From CAYUVA01 sp964448115 [NCBI: uncultured bacterium] (GTDB lineage Bacteria > CAYUVA01), in the NCBI GenBank assembly GCA_964448115.1, contig CAYUVA010000045.1, positions 1-36,251 of the forward strand: a stretch of DNA of 36,251 bases, given 5' to 3'. Position numbers and translations under genes: made by a program. Of this stretch, positions 17,029 through 26,092 are shown in pieces; within the stretch, counting starts at the first letter, position 1; the number at the start of each line of letters is the position of its first letter. Under the pieces are notes generated by a model that saw only the letters and a program-made list of their open reading frames with translations, ran no database searches and was not told where the DNA came from.

Positions 17029-18915
17029 TCATTCCTTCCTCTCCTTATTCCTTTTCTGAAGATGCACAAGCAGCACGCTGATGGTTGATGGATTTATGCC
17101 CGGAATGCGCCTTGCCTGACCTAGAGTACGAGGCTTGATGCGAGTCAGCTTCTCGATTGCCTCTTGCCTCAAGCCTGCTAGCCCTTCATACCTGAAGTCA
17201 TCGGGGATCGCAATCTTATCCATCCGCTCCATTCGCTCCACCTCCTCCTGTTGCCGTCTTATGTATCCCTCGTACTTGACCTCGATCTCCAACTGCTTAA
17301 TAGCAACCTCAGAGCTTACATCTGGTGTATTAGTCAATCGCCTAATCTTGGAAAAATCGATCTCCGGTCGCTGAAGCAGCTCCTTTAGGCTTAATGGTTT
17401 GCTTATCGGTGAGCTGCCTAGCTCCTTAAGTCCTTTTTGAGTCTCAGCAGTCGGATTCAGCTTGGTATTCTCGATGAATACCCGCAGCGTCTCCAGCTCT
17501 TTAACTTTTCTCTCAAAGCGTTCCTTTCGCTCTTCGCTGACTAGACCCTTTTCTAGCGATATCGACATCAGCCTCAGATGCGCATTATCCTCCCTGAGCA
17601 ACAAACGGTACTCCGCGCGCGAGGGGAACATCCGGTAGGGTTCATCAACACCCTTGGTTACCAGATCATCGATCAGTACACCGATATAAGACTCCGACCT
17701 TTTCAGCACCAGAGGATCATCGCCCCGCAGACTAAGCCCAGCGTTCAAACCTGCCATCAATCCCTGCGCCGCTGCCTCCTCGTACCCGGAGGTACCGTTG
17801 ATTTGACCTGCCAGGTACAAGCCTTTAACCAGCTTGGTTTCCAGCGTCGGATACAACTGGGTCGGGTCAACATAGTCGTACTCAATACCGTACCCAGGAC
17901 GGATAATCTGAGCCTCTTCCAAGCCCTCGATTGTGCGAAGGTACTCGTACTGAACATCCAGCGGAAGGCTGGTCGATAGACCGTTGGGATAATACTCCAG
18001 GGTATCAACACCCTCAGGTTCCAGGAAAATATGGTGTCTCTCCCTTCCCGCAAACTTCACCACCTTGTCCTCGATAGAGGGGCAATACCTGGCGCCGATG
18101 CCGCATATCTTGCCGCTGTATAGCGGGCTTCTGTCAAGGTTGGCACGGATGACCTCATGGGTGCGCTGATTGGTATAGCCATAGTAGCAAGGTAACTGGG
18201 GCAGCTTTACCTCCATTGTATCCAGCGAGAAGAACCATGGCTCATCGTCGCCTGGCTGAGCGGTAAACCTGTCGAAGTCGATGGTCTTTGCGTCCAGACG
18301 GGGTGTGGTGCCGGTCTTTAGCCGCCCCATCTTGAAACCTAGCTTGAGCATCGAATCGGTCAGCTTATTCGAGGGCGGGTCGCCGAACCTCCCAGCAGGG
18401 AAGCTGGTCAAACCTATATGGATCAGCCCGCGCAGGAAGGTGCCGGTGGTGATTATTAGCCTGCGACAGCGATATTCCATATCCGATGAGGTGATCACCG
18501 AGTCAATGCTTCCATCTTTCACATTCATCCTAATCGCCTCATCCTGCTTCACATCTATATTTTCGCTGCACTCGATCGCCCGGCGCTGATGTGAGGCATA
18601 CTGGTGCATATCGTTCTGCGTGCGAGTACCACGAACCGCTGGTCCCTTGCTGCGGTTGAGCACACGAAACTGAATGGCCGTGGCATCGGCTGCCCTCCCC
18701 ATCTCACCCCCAAGCGCATCTATCTCACGCACCAGGCAGCCCTTGCCAAGCCCTCCAACAGCCGGATTACACGACATCTTGCCCATGGTATCGATATTCT
18801 GTGTGAGCAGCAGAACCTCCATTCCCAGGCGAGCGCCAGCCAGGGCAGCTTCCACACCAGCATGTCCCCCGCCTATTACAATGATATCGTATATTTTATC
18901 AAAGGTTATTGGCAT
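17029..18915 (-). CDS. mnmG: tRNA uridine-5-carboxymethylaminomethyl enzyme MnmG (GidA)
   Basis: The FAD-binding subunit of the MnmE-MnmG complex, which adds the carboxymethylaminomethyl group to C5 of the wobble uridine in tRNAs reading NNA/NNG codons. At 628 residues it has normal full length. Seen: FAD Rossmann motif [12 protein letters not shown] (13-24), the family signature [11 protein letters not shown] (49-59), [10 protein letters not shown], the second signature [16 protein letters not shown], and the C-terminal helical MnmE/tRNA-binding region ending near [15 protein letters not shown] lies 10 bases upstream of the ATG, and a promoter candidate is at 18942-18970. The gidB/rsmG and parAB genes that often accompany it are not next to it here. 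Very secure call. Confidence 0.98.
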   Translation of the reverse strand: MPITFDKIYDIIVIGGGHAGVEAALAGARLGMEVLLLTQNIDTMGKMSCNPAVGGLGKGCLVREIDALGGEMGRAADATAIQFRVLNRSKGPAVRGTRTQNDMHQYASHQRRAIECSENIDVKQDEAIRMNVKDGSIDSVITSSDMEYRCRRLIITTGTFLRGLIHIGLTSFPAGRFGDPPSNKLTDSMLKLGFKMGRLKTGTTPRLDAKTIDFDRFTAQPGDDEPWFFSLDTMEVKLPQLPCYYGYTNQRTHEVIRANLDRSPLYSGKICGIGARYCPSIEDKVVKFAGRERHHIFLEPEGVDTLEYYPNGLSTSLPLDVQYEYLRTIEGLEEAQIIRPGYGIEYDYVDPTQLYPTLETKLVKGLYLAGQINGTSGYEEAAAQGLMAGLNAGLSLRGDDPLVLKRSESYIGVLIDDLVTKGVDEPYRMFPSRAEYRLLLREDNAHLRLMSISLEKGLVSEERKERFERKVKELETLRVFIENTKLNPTAETQKGLKELGSSPISKPLSLKELLQRPEIDFSKIRRLTNTPDVSSEVAIKQLEIEVKYEGYIRRQQEEVERMERMDKIAIPDDFRYEGLAGLRQEAIEKLTRIKPRTLGQARRIPGINPSTISVLLVHLQKRNKERKE

Positions 18916-19327
18916 AGCAGCAATACTTCCTTATGCTTGATTATTTATTGAATAATAAAGCCATTTTCAAATCCGGGAATAAAATTTTCCAGCAATCCTC
19001 GATGAGTCAATCTCCTAATGTCAGAAAAACTATGCAAATTGTCATTTCGAGTTCATCATCGGTTTGCGCCAAGCGCAAAAGGTAATGGCATATTACAAAA
19101 TCGGAGACTACAAGCGTGGCATCTGATACTATGCAACAAATGAGTTCGACCATGCAAAAATTCTTCATTCTAATAAATATCCTAAAACGGAGGAACAACG
19201 AGGTACACGGATGATGAGAAAACAAGCACTAATTTCAACCACTATCATCTGTAGAGGTTAAGCGAAGCCTAGTAATGATCCCCGTGCTCCCTTTTTAACC
19301 AGATGCCTCACCCCTAAGGGTTCACTA
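18916..19327. other. Gene-free stretch upstream of mnmG
   Basis: It contains the mnmG promoter candidate and otherwise nothing I can identify. A 72-codon minus-strand frame at 19007-19225 has no family resemblance, no ribosome binding site and unusual composition, so I do not call it. Confidence 0.5.
18942..18970 (-). promoter_or_regulatory. Probable promoter of mnmG
   Basis: On the minus strand TTGAAA (18970-18965), a 17-base spacer and TAAATA (18947-18942), followed about 27 bases later by the mnmG ATG. The -10 is only moderate. Confidence 0.45.
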
Positions 19328-20320
19328 TCATTTCCCCAGCCTTTGCCACCCGCTTTCTTCTCCTCGCCAGAGCCACAGATCACATAGGTAGCGCTTATCT
19401 TCCGTCCTACCCCCAAAAAAGGTTGCCCCACGACCGGGCAGATAACAGGCTGAATGCCCGTTGCGAGCCTTCGCGCCTGGCTTGGTTACACGCTTCCAGA
19501 CCATATCATCGAGAGCCAACTCAAAGACATCATCGAATACCTCGCCATCTTTTACACCACCGAATATGACCAGGCAATCCCGCTTTTCGTCTATGGCACC
19601 GGCAGCAAATGACATCGCCGGGGGTGGCGTTCCTTTGTTAGAAAGCCTGCGCCAATGCCAGTTATCGAGATCGAAAACCCATAGATCATCCAAGAATCCC
19701 AGCCAGTTATACCCTCCCCACAGAACTACTCTATTTCTCTTTTTATCATAGATTGCAACCTGCCCGTATCTTGCAGATGGCTTCTTACCGGTAAATAATA
19801 TCCTCCAATTGTCGGGTGTTCTTTGTTTTAAATACCAATCACCCAAATATCTCCCCTGAAAATTGAAGCCCAAGCCGACAAGATAGCGCTGATTGCCCAG
19901 ACATAGTAGCGATGCATTGCTTCGAGTGGAGGGCAAGAAGCCTACCGAGAGGTTGAAGTTGATATCTACCTGCCAGCGCTTGATCGAAAGATCGTACTCC
20001 ACCCAGTCGTTGAGGTGAACATAACCCCTGCATCCACCGAATATACAAAGCACTCGCTTCTGTTCATCATAGCAAAATGCCATGCCCTCACGAGGGGACG
20101 GTCTATATCCCTCAGGAGAAATCCCTTGCCAGTGTTCGGTTAAGATATCGAACCTCCAGACATCATCAAACCATCGTTGCCTGTCCCACCCCATGCTGAT
20201 ATACACTGTATTTCTGTCCGGAGCGAAAATAGCGCTAAAAGCGCGTGGAGAAGGATGCGGCTGCTCGCAGTAAACACTCGAGGCAATAAAAAATAACAGC
20301 GCTGTGATAACCCTTCCCAT
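19328..20320 (-). CDS. Secreted kelch-repeat beta-propeller protein
   Basis: A 330-residue exported protein: signal peptide 1-18 (ITALLFFIASSVYC), then about six kelch blades. Typical kelch pieces recur: CIFGGCRGYVHLNDWVEYD, VVLWGGYNWLGFLDDLWVFD, VIFGGVKDGEVFDDVFELA and ATFFGGRTEDKRYLCDLWLW, each with a Gly-Gly pair, an aromatic/Asp pair and a Trp about 10 residues on. Kelch propellers mediate binding or, in galactose oxidase, carry a copper site; the galactose oxidase Tyr-Cys pair is not evident. The Cys at the signal end is not in a standard lipobox. It stands alone on the minus strand, divergent from the PIG-L gene. Partner unknown. Confidence 0.85.
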   Translation of the reverse strand: MGRVITALLFFIASSVYCEQPHPSPRAFSAIFAPDRNTVYISMGWDRQRWFDDVWRFDILTEHWQGISPEGYRPSPREGMAFCYDEQKRVLCIFGGCRGYVHLNDWVEYDLSIKRWQVDINFNLSVGFLPSTRSNASLLCLGNQRYLVGLGFNFQGRYLGDWYLKQRTPDNWRILFTGKKPSARYGQVAIYDKKRNRVVLWGGYNWLGFLDDLWVFDLDNWHWRRLSNKGTPPPAMSFAAGAIDEKRDCLVIFGGVKDGEVFDDVFELALDDMVWKRVTKPGAKARNGHSACYLPGRGATFFGGRTEDKRYLCDLWLWRGEESGWQRLGK

Positions 20321-20519
20321 TCCTACTTAAATTTGACGCTTGAGTTAATTGTAATAATAGAAGATTTTATCTATTACCCTTTTGAGTCGATAGGAATGCA
20401 TGTTTTTTTAAAAAAGTTCCCTTGCAAAATCCAAGTCTTCTAACTTGGGAGATTACCCGGTGCTTGTAAAACCGCTACAAAGATAATAAGCTCATCTTCA
20501 GGTTAGGAAACGAAGATCT

Positions 20520-21155
20520 ATGGACAGTTTCAAGAAAATCCTAGTATTAGCGCCTCATACCGATGATGGCGAGCTTGGCTGCGGGGGCACAATGGCACGC
20601 TTCATCGAGGAGGGCAAGGATGTGCATTATGCAGCCTTCTCATGGTGCCAGACCTCGGTTCCTGAGGGATACCCCAAGGACATCCTAAAGCATGAATGGC
20701 GCAAGGCAATGGATGTTCTAGGCATCCCTGAATCGAATCGGCACCTGTTCAACTACCAGGTGCGCAAGTTTCCCATTACCCGTCAGGAGATACTCGAGGA
20801 CATGATCCGCTTCCGTGATGATCTGAAACCAGATCTGGTGATCATGCCATCGATGGGGGATCTGCACCAGGATCACCGCACCATAGCAGCCGAAGGGCTA
20901 AGAGCCTTCAAGGGAACAAGCATTCTTGGATACGAGATCCCCTGGAATAACATCACCTTCTCCACCCTCTCCTTCGTTTACCTTGAGAAGCGGCATGTTG
21001 AAAAGAAGATGGAGGCGCTGGCTTGCTATGCATCGCAGAGCTTTCGCGGCTATGCCAAGCCGGAGTTCGTCTTCTCCCTGGCACGAACCAGGGGAGTGCA
21101 GATCGAGGTAGATTACGCCGAGGTCTTCGAGGTTATCCGTTTCATCATCAAGTAA
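20520..21155 (+). CDS. PIG-L/LmbE family zinc deacetylase
   Basis: A 211-residue protein of the family that removes N-acetyl groups from GlcNAc-type sugars (GlcNAc-PI, mycothiol and bacillithiol precursors, diacetylchitobiose). Seen: the metal motif PHTDDGELGCGG (12-23, usual form PHPDDE; His13, Asp16 and the base Asp15 are kept), and the second metal motif HQDH (116-119). The usual Pro after His is Thr here. Near the end, YASQSFRGYAKPEFVFSLAR is the common C-terminal element in which the Gln lines the active site. No signal peptide. It sits between a kelch protein (divergent) and the TPR-Clp gene, which has its own promoter. The acetylated sugar substrate is unknown; surface glycan precursors are plausible given the other glycan genes. 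Confidence 0.9.
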   Translation: MDSFKKILVLAPHTDDGELGCGGTMARFIEEGKDVHYAAFSWCQTSVPEGYPKDILKHEWRKAMDVLGIPESNRHLFNYQVRKFPITRQEILEDMIRFRDDLKPDLVIMPSMGDLHQDHRTIAAEGLRAFKGTSILGYEIPWNNITFSTLSFVYLEKRHVEKKMEALACYASQSFRGYAKPEFVFSLARTRGVQIEVDYAEVFEVIRFIIK

Positions 21156-21187
21156 TCACCAATTCGGGAAATAGCGCGTCTCCTTCC

Positions 21188-21216
21188 TTGACAAAAAGCC
21201 TGCGGGGACTTAATTT
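21188..21216 (+). promoter_or_regulatory. Sigma70-type promoter of the TPR-Clp ATPase gene
   Basis: TTGACA (21188-21193), a 17-base spacer and TAATTT (21211-21216). Transcription would start near 21223, only some 16 bases before the ATG at 21239, leaving almost no room for a Shine-Dalgarno sequence, and none is seen. Confidence 0.6.
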
Positions 21217-21238
21217 AATTATAGAGACCCTGTAACCG

Positions 21239-24200
21239 ATGGAAGAACCCAAGCAAAAATCCCTGATCGATAGAATATCCAAGCTCACCGAGGACACGCC
21301 CCTCGAAGAGCTGGAGCGCATCGATATCTCTGAGGCTGCCAACCTGACTCGAACCCTGACCTCTATCGCGCTCGGATTGTGCCTGAACCATTATCGTATC
21401 TTCAACCTGAACGATAGCAGGCTCAATAACAAGGTTAAAAAGCTCTTGAGCGCATCGAGCCTGCTGGATGCACATCGCTTCATTCTCGACTTTCTGAGAC
21501 ATGTAAGCCGGCACAATCTGCCACTGCGCATCCCGGAGCTGCGCCGGCTTTACCTGGATAGGGATGCTGCCAGCGATTATCCGAAGGCAATTCAGCATAT
21601 ACTTCAAACCATAGATGATGAAAGCAATGAACAAGAGGCGAACGAGGGGATCGATACGGATGCTTTTCGAGGCATTCTTCCCCTATTGAGGGAGGGACTA
21701 GCCCTCTACTCGCAGTACCAGCTAGTCAGGCTTCATACTTCCCCCTCAAGCAAGGGAAGCTGCCAGGTCATACCGATTCAGTTGGGAGAACCGCAGGGAA
21801 ATAAGGAGCCGCTTTATACTTTGGAGCTTAAGAAATCGCTAGGCTTGAACAATGTTTATGTTCTTTGCGCGGGCAGAAAGCTGATCTCGTTGTTTCCCAT
21901 CATCATCTTTAGCAGATGCCCTACTTGCAAGCAGGAGCATCTATTCATATTCAACAAGCGCACCTTTGAGCATATCGAGTATAAAGGCTGGCATCCGGAT
22001 CATAATCTGAAGACCGAGACTGGCGACTTCTACGCATACCTTGGCAAATACTACCTGAAGAAACAGCTTTACAATGAGGCAAAACAGGAACTTCAGCGAG
22101 TGCTGCATCGAGGAGGCTGCGATGATCGCGTAAAGGACGAACTATTCAATATATATATGAAGCTGGGCAACAGATACTACGAACAAAAGGACTACAAGGA
22201 AGCGCTCAAGGAATATCAAAGAGCCTACATGCTCAACTCGGACGAGATCTCGCTTTTATTCCATCTAGGCTATTGCAGCTTCAAGATCGGTCGCTATCCG
22301 GATGCGGTCGATTTTATGGAGAAGTTTCTTAAACACGAGAACAAATCGGTCCGGGCGCATGTGATCGCAGCTCGCTCCTATAGCGAGATCGATGACTATG
22401 CATGCGCAGCGGATCACTTCCAGGAGGCTCACCGGCTGGAGCCATCGGTTAAGCAGTACAAGGAGGAATGGAAGAAATACCAGGATAAGGCCAAAAGACA
22501 TCGAGATAAGGCAAGCGATGGCGCTGAGGTTGTAAAGCCGATCACGAAATTCCTCGTTGACCTTAACTTAAAGGCTCTAAAAGGAGAAATATCGCCCATC
22601 GTAGGCAGGGAATCCGAGCTGCAAAGCCTGGTCGAGATCCTAAACTGCATGGAGAAGAAGAACGCCCTGGTGCTTGGGGAATCCGGGGTCGGAAAGACCG
22701 CGCTGGTGTATGAGCTAGCCCTGCGCATCGTCAGCGGTTACTTTGGCGGAATCCTGGCTGATAAGAAGGTGTATGCATTGAATATTCCAGCCATCATAGC
22801 AGGCGCCAGGTATCGTGGCCAGTTGGAGGAACGGCTTGTGGAGCTAATCAAGGAACTCAAGCGCATGGATGATGTGATCCTGTTCATAGACGATATTCAC
22901 GGAATCATGGCGTCTGGTAATGCAAGAAATGTCAATGTTGATGCAGCCTTCATCCTGCGCCCGGCAATAGCCGAGGGCGATATCCAGGTCATCGGCGCTG
23001 CCTCATTCGAGCACTATAGGCTCAACATGGAGAATGATCCCTCCATAACCCGCAACTTCCAGATCATCAAGCTGCGAGAGCCTAATATGGAGGAAAACAT
23101 CGCTATCTTGCAGCACTACAAGCAGCGCTTCGAGAAGTTCCACAAGGTCAAGGTGCTTGATGAAACGCTGCCACTTATCATCGAGCTTTCCGATATCTTC
23201 ATCAGGGAGCGAAGCAACCCGGATAAGTCGATAGCGATCCTGGATAGAGCCTGCGCAATAGCCAAAGAACAGGAAGCCATGATCTCAAGCCAGGAACTGC
23301 CCCTGGTCGATAGACAGAAGATAATCCTCACCGTTTCGCGAAGAACCGGCATCCCCGAGGAGAAGCTAACCACCCAAGGCTCCGAGAAGTTCCTTGGCAT
23401 CGAGGAGCGACTGAAAAAGCGCATAGTGGGGCAAGATGAGGCAATTGAGAAGGTCGCCAGGGTGCTTAGAGTGTCCAAGATGAAACTTAGACTGAAGCCC
23501 TACCAGCCTGATGGCGTATTTCTGTTTCTAGGACCGACCGGGGTTGGAAAGACCGAGCTTGCGCTCGCCTTGACAGAGTTTCTCTTCGGCGACCCTAAGA
23601 AGATGATAAGGCTCGATATGTCCGAGTACATGGAATCTATCTCCACATCGAAGCTTATCGGGATCGCACCTGGCTATGTCGGATACCATGACAAGAACCA
23701 ACTCACCGACCGGGTCAAGGAAGATCCTTATTGCCTGGTGTTGCTCGATGAGATAGAAAAGGCGAGCCAGCAGGTGCTGAACCTGTTCTTGCAGGTCTTC
23801 GACACCGGGCGACTCACCGACAGCAAAGGCTGCGAGGTTTACTTCGATAATGTAACCTTCGTGATGACCAGCAACATAGGCACCAGCCTGTATGGACAGA
23901 CGCAGCTCGGCTTTGCCAGGGAAACATCGCCGGGGAGCATTTACGCCAAACCGCAGGTAACCAAGAGCGAGATGCTCAAGGAGATAAAGAAAGCGCTCCC
24001 GCCTGAGTTCATCAACCGTATCGATGAGATCATCTATTTCAACGCCCTAGGACCGGCGCAGATGTACGGGATATTGGAGCTAAACCTGGCGGTAATCGTT
24101 GAGCGGCTGCAAAACCAAAGAGCAATAAGGCTCGATGTGTCCCAGGAGGCAAAGGATCTTTTGGTCAAGGAGGGCTTCAGTCCCGAATTCGGCGCCAGAA

Positions 24201-24343
24201 ACCTGGCAAGGACGCTGCGGAGCATGTTTCTTGATCCGCTATCGGTATTCCTGATCAAGAATGAAGGACTAAGGCAGACATCTCTCTGTGTAGATGTATC
24301 TGGCAAGGGATTGACCTTTAACCTTGCCGACGATATCAACTAG
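21239..24343 (+). CDS. TPR-ClpA/B-type double AAA+ ATPase with novel N-terminal region
   Basis: A 1034-residue fusion. Residues 1 to about 255 are not recognised and include CPTC (227-230), a possible zinc knuckle. About 260-420 hold three to four TPR-like repeats. About 450-715 is a ClpA/B-type first AAA+ module: Walker A GESGVGKT (480-487), pore loop ARYRGQLEER, Walker B LFIDD (548-552). About 727-1034 is the second: GPTGVGKT (765-772), pore loop GYVGY, Walker B LLDEIEKA (D837, E838), arginine-bearing FINRIDE and a C-terminal small domain. The double Clp-N domain and the ClpB coiled-coil M domain are absent. In module 1 the catalytic Glu is Asp, sensor-1 reads GAAS rather than GATT, and the RRF finger reads RNF. 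LGF after the second sensor-1 lies where ClpP-binding loops occur. Probable unfoldase with TPR-selected substrates; no ClpP gene is nearby. Confidence 0.9.
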   Translation: MEEPKQKSLIDRISKLTEDTPLEELERIDISEAANLTRTLTSIALGLCLNHYRIFNLNDSRLNNKVKKLLSASSLLDAHRFILDFLRHVSRHNLPLRIPELRRLYLDRDAASDYPKAIQHILQTIDDESNEQEANEGIDTDAFRGILPLLREGLALYSQYQLVRLHTSPSSKGSCQVIPIQLGEPQGNKEPLYTLELKKSLGLNNVYVLCAGRKLISLFPIIIFSRCPTCKQEHLFIFNKRTFEHIEYKGWHPDHNLKTETGDFYAYLGKYYLKKQLYNEAKQELQRVLHRGGCDDRVKDELFNIYMKLGNRYYEQKDYKEALKEYQRAYMLNSDEISLLFHLGYCSFKIGRYPDAVDFMEKFLKHENKSVRAHVIAARSYSEIDDYACAADHFQEAHRLEPSVKQYKEEWKKYQDKAKRHRDKASDGAEVVKPITKFLVDLNLKALKGEISPIVGRESELQSLVEILNCMEKKNALVLGESGVGKTALVYELALRIVSGYFGGILADKKVYALNIPAIIAGARYRGQLEERLVELIKELKRMDDVILFIDDIHGIMASGNARNVNVDAAFILRPAIAEGDIQVIGAASFEHYRLNMENDPSITRNFQIIKLREPNMEENIAILQHYKQRFEKFHKVKVLDETLPLIIELSDIFIRERSNPDKSIAILDRACAIAKEQEAMISSQELPLVDRQKIILTVSRRTGIPEEKLTTQGSEKFLGIEERLKKRIVGQDEAIEKVARVLRVSKMKLRLKPYQPDGVFLFLGPTGVGKTELALALTEFLFGDPKKMIRLDMSEYMESISTSKLIGIAPGYVGYHDKNQLTDRVKEDPYCLVLLDEIEKASQQVLNLFLQVFDTGRLTDSKGCEVYFDNVTFVMTSNIGTSLYGQTQLGFARETSPGSIYAKPQVTKSEMLKEIKKALPPEFINRIDEIIYFNALGPAQMYGILELNLAVIVERLQNQRAIRLDVSQEAKDLLVKEGFSPEFGARNLARTLRSMFLDPLSVFLIKNEGLRQTSLCVDVSGKGLTFNLADDIN

Positions 24344-24440
24344 TCCTTCATCAATTATCGAATGATATTCCCCTCGAAAGGGGCTTAACAAAGATTAGCA
24401 GTACTCGCCTCTATCAATGGCGCGGTTAAACATGGATAGC

Positions 24441-25229
24441 CTATTCTTTTGATCTACACCACGATATCCCTTTCCCCCAGATTCTCCGGAATCGCTGCCT
24501 TAGCAGCAGCCCAAAAAAGATCGGGTCTTGAATTAGGTATCGGCGCCAGAGCCTTTTAGGCTCCTTTGCCAGGCGATGCAGCCACTCCAGCCCGCTTTTT
24601 TGCATCCACAAAGGCGCTCGCTTCACCACGCCTGCCAGGTAATCGATGGCAATGCCCACGCCGATGCCGACCTTGGCACCACTAGCCTCAAGATAAGCAT
24701 CGAGCCATCTTTCCTGCTTCGGCGAGCCTAAGCCGACAAATAGAATATCAGCCTTGGATATGCGAATCTGGTCAGCCAAATGCTTGCACATTTGAACATC
24801 ACTATCGAAGCCGACTGGCGGGCATTGGATGCCAGAGACCTTCAGCTTGGGATATTGTTTTACCAGGTTATGGGCGGCTTTTTCCGCTGCCCTCGGCGAG
24901 CCACCTAGTAAGTAGATCCCCCACTTTTTATCCGCCGCTAGCTGGCATAGCTGGGGCATCAAGTCGGAGCCGCTCAGCTTGGCTTTAAGTGGAGTCTTTA
25001 GGAACCTGGCAGCCCATAGCAAAGGCATCCCATCGGCAAGCACTAGATCTGCCCTGGAGTACAAATCCCGGAATTTTTCATCCTTTTGAAGCCTGACCAG
25101 GTGATCCACATTCGGGGTGAAGACCATGTGTGCTCCGCCTTTATCGATAAAAGCCTCGATCTTCATAAGTGCTTCACTCATGGTCAGGTTATCGATTTTT
25201 ACGCCGAGTAATTCGATCTTTTCTGACAT
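24441..25229 (-). CDS. WecG/TagA/CpsF family glycosyltransferase (GT26)
   Basis: A membrane-associated glycosyltransferase that adds the second sugar (ManNAc or related) to an undecaprenyl-diphosphate-linked sugar in surface polysaccharide or teichoic-acid-type synthesis. From the ATG at 25229 it is 262 residues. Seen: FTPNVDH (37-43) with conserved Thr and Asn, LADGMPL (64-70) with the proposed catalytic Asp66, LLGG (107-110), and the signature GLGSPKQERW (166-175). The Arg/Lys/Trp-rich tail (LWRRYLIQDPIFF) fits the C-terminal membrane-binding appendage of TagA. A TTG four codons upstream (25241) is an alternative start. It converges on the TPR-Clp gene, and the DedA-like gene lies upstream on the same strand. 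Family secure; sugar donor not determined. Confidence 0.92.
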   Translation of the reverse strand: MSEKIELLGVKIDNLTMSEALMKIEAFIDKGGAHMVFTPNVDHLVRLQKDEKFRDLYSRADLVLADGMPLLWAARFLKTPLKAKLSGSDLMPQLCQLAADKKWGIYLLGGSPRAAEKAAHNLVKQYPKLKVSGIQCPPVGFDSDVQMCKHLADQIRISKADILFVGLGSPKQERWLDAYLEASGAKVGIGVGIAIDYLAGVVKRAPLWMQKSGLEWLHRLAKEPKRLWRRYLIQDPIFFGLLLRQRFRRIWGKGISWCRSKE

Positions 25230-25286
25230 ATTTTGCTTCAATAATTTATTACCAGTGATTTATATGGTATCTAGGCTAGTAACCGC

Positions 25287-25310
25287 AACTGGGTTACCGG
25301 TGATCCAGTT
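25287..25310. promoter_or_regulatory. Imperfect palindrome between the GT26 and DedA-like genes
   Basis: AACTGG (25287-25292) and CCAGTT (25305-25310) are inverted around a centre containing ACCGGT. A competing stem GTAACC/GGTTAC overlaps it (25279-25297). It may be an operator or a weak attenuator in the 121-base gap. Confidence 0.35.
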
Positions 25311-25350
25311 AACTTCACATCATGATAATCCATCCTCACTAGGGCTATTA

Positions 25351-25989
25351 TCACTTGATGATATACTTGAGCAGCACGAAGCCGCCGATCAAAAGTATAA
25401 CGAAAAGGATGGATAGAAGGTTAAAGTACTTATCGATGAATCTCTTTATCGGCTTGCCGAAGAGGTAAATCAAGCCGGCAACGATGAAAAACCTCGCCGA
25501 CCTGCTTATTGCCGATGCGATGATGAAAACCAGGAAATTTATCTGGCACAGCCCGGCGGTGATGGTAAAGACCTTGTACGGTATCGGCGTGAAGCCAGCG
25601 ATTCCCACAGCCCAGGCGGCATACTGCTGGTAGTAACCTTGTATCAACTCGAACTTGTCCATCAAGCCGTAAGCCTCGATGATAGGCTTTCCGATGCTGT
25701 CAAACAGAAACAAGCCGATGCCGTACCCCAATACACCGCCAATTACCGAGCCGATTGCACATACCAGAGCAAAGTATAAGGCTCTTTTGGGCAAGCCCAT
25801 AGCCAATGCGATAAGCAAAACATCCGGCGGAATGGGAAAGAAACTCGATTCGGCGACCGCTAGTATGAAAAGCGCAGGCACACCGTAAGGGGTTTCAGCC
25901 CAGTGCAGAACCCAGTCATAGAGCCTTCTTGTAAGCCCTGCCTTTTTAGGGCTTTTTCCTTCAACATCATCGATAGCAGATATGATCAC
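25351..25989 (-). CDS. DedA/VTT-domain membrane protein, YqaA-like
   Basis: A polytopic inner-membrane protein of about 212 residues. Seen: ESSFFPIPPDVLLIALAMG (residues about 48-66), the re-entrant entry motif of the family; the Gly-rich helix GSVIGGVLGYGIG; and GFTPIPYKVFTITAG, the second half-site. The DedA superfamily includes undecaprenyl-phosphate and phospholipid flippases/scramblases, so recycling of the lipid carrier used by the neighbouring GT26 enzyme is an attractive but unproven role. GTG at 25989 is chosen because GGGAG lies 7 bases upstream; a TTG directly before it is too close to that site. It lies in the same direction as GT26 (downstream) and the phosphohexomutase (upstream). 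Confidence 0.85.
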   Translation of the reverse strand: MIISAIDDVEGKSPKKAGLTRRLYDWVLHWAETPYGVPALFILAVAESSFFPIPPDVLLIALAMGLPKRALYFALVCAIGSVIGGVLGYGIGLFLFDSIGKPIIEAYGLMDKFELIQGYYQQYAAWAVGIAGFTPIPYKVFTITAGLCQINFLVFIIASAISRSARFFIVAGLIYLFGKPIKRFIDKYFNLLSILFVILLIGGFVLLKYIIK

Positions 25990-26092
25990 CAAAACACTCC
26001 CTTGATGTCCATGATACCTTGGTCAAAATCGAAGGGATATTAGCAGAATTACAACCCCTATTCCAGCAAAGCTTTCTTGCCATCAGGTATCC

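Noticed and set aside
19007-19225. 72-codon minus-strand frame upstream of mnmG
   Set aside because: No ribosome binding site, no family resemblance and untypical composition; probably chance.
24370-24383. Hairpin CCCCT-CGAA-AGGGG as terminator of the TPR-Clp gene
   Set aside because: Only a 5-bp stem and no T-run on either strand; too weak to call.
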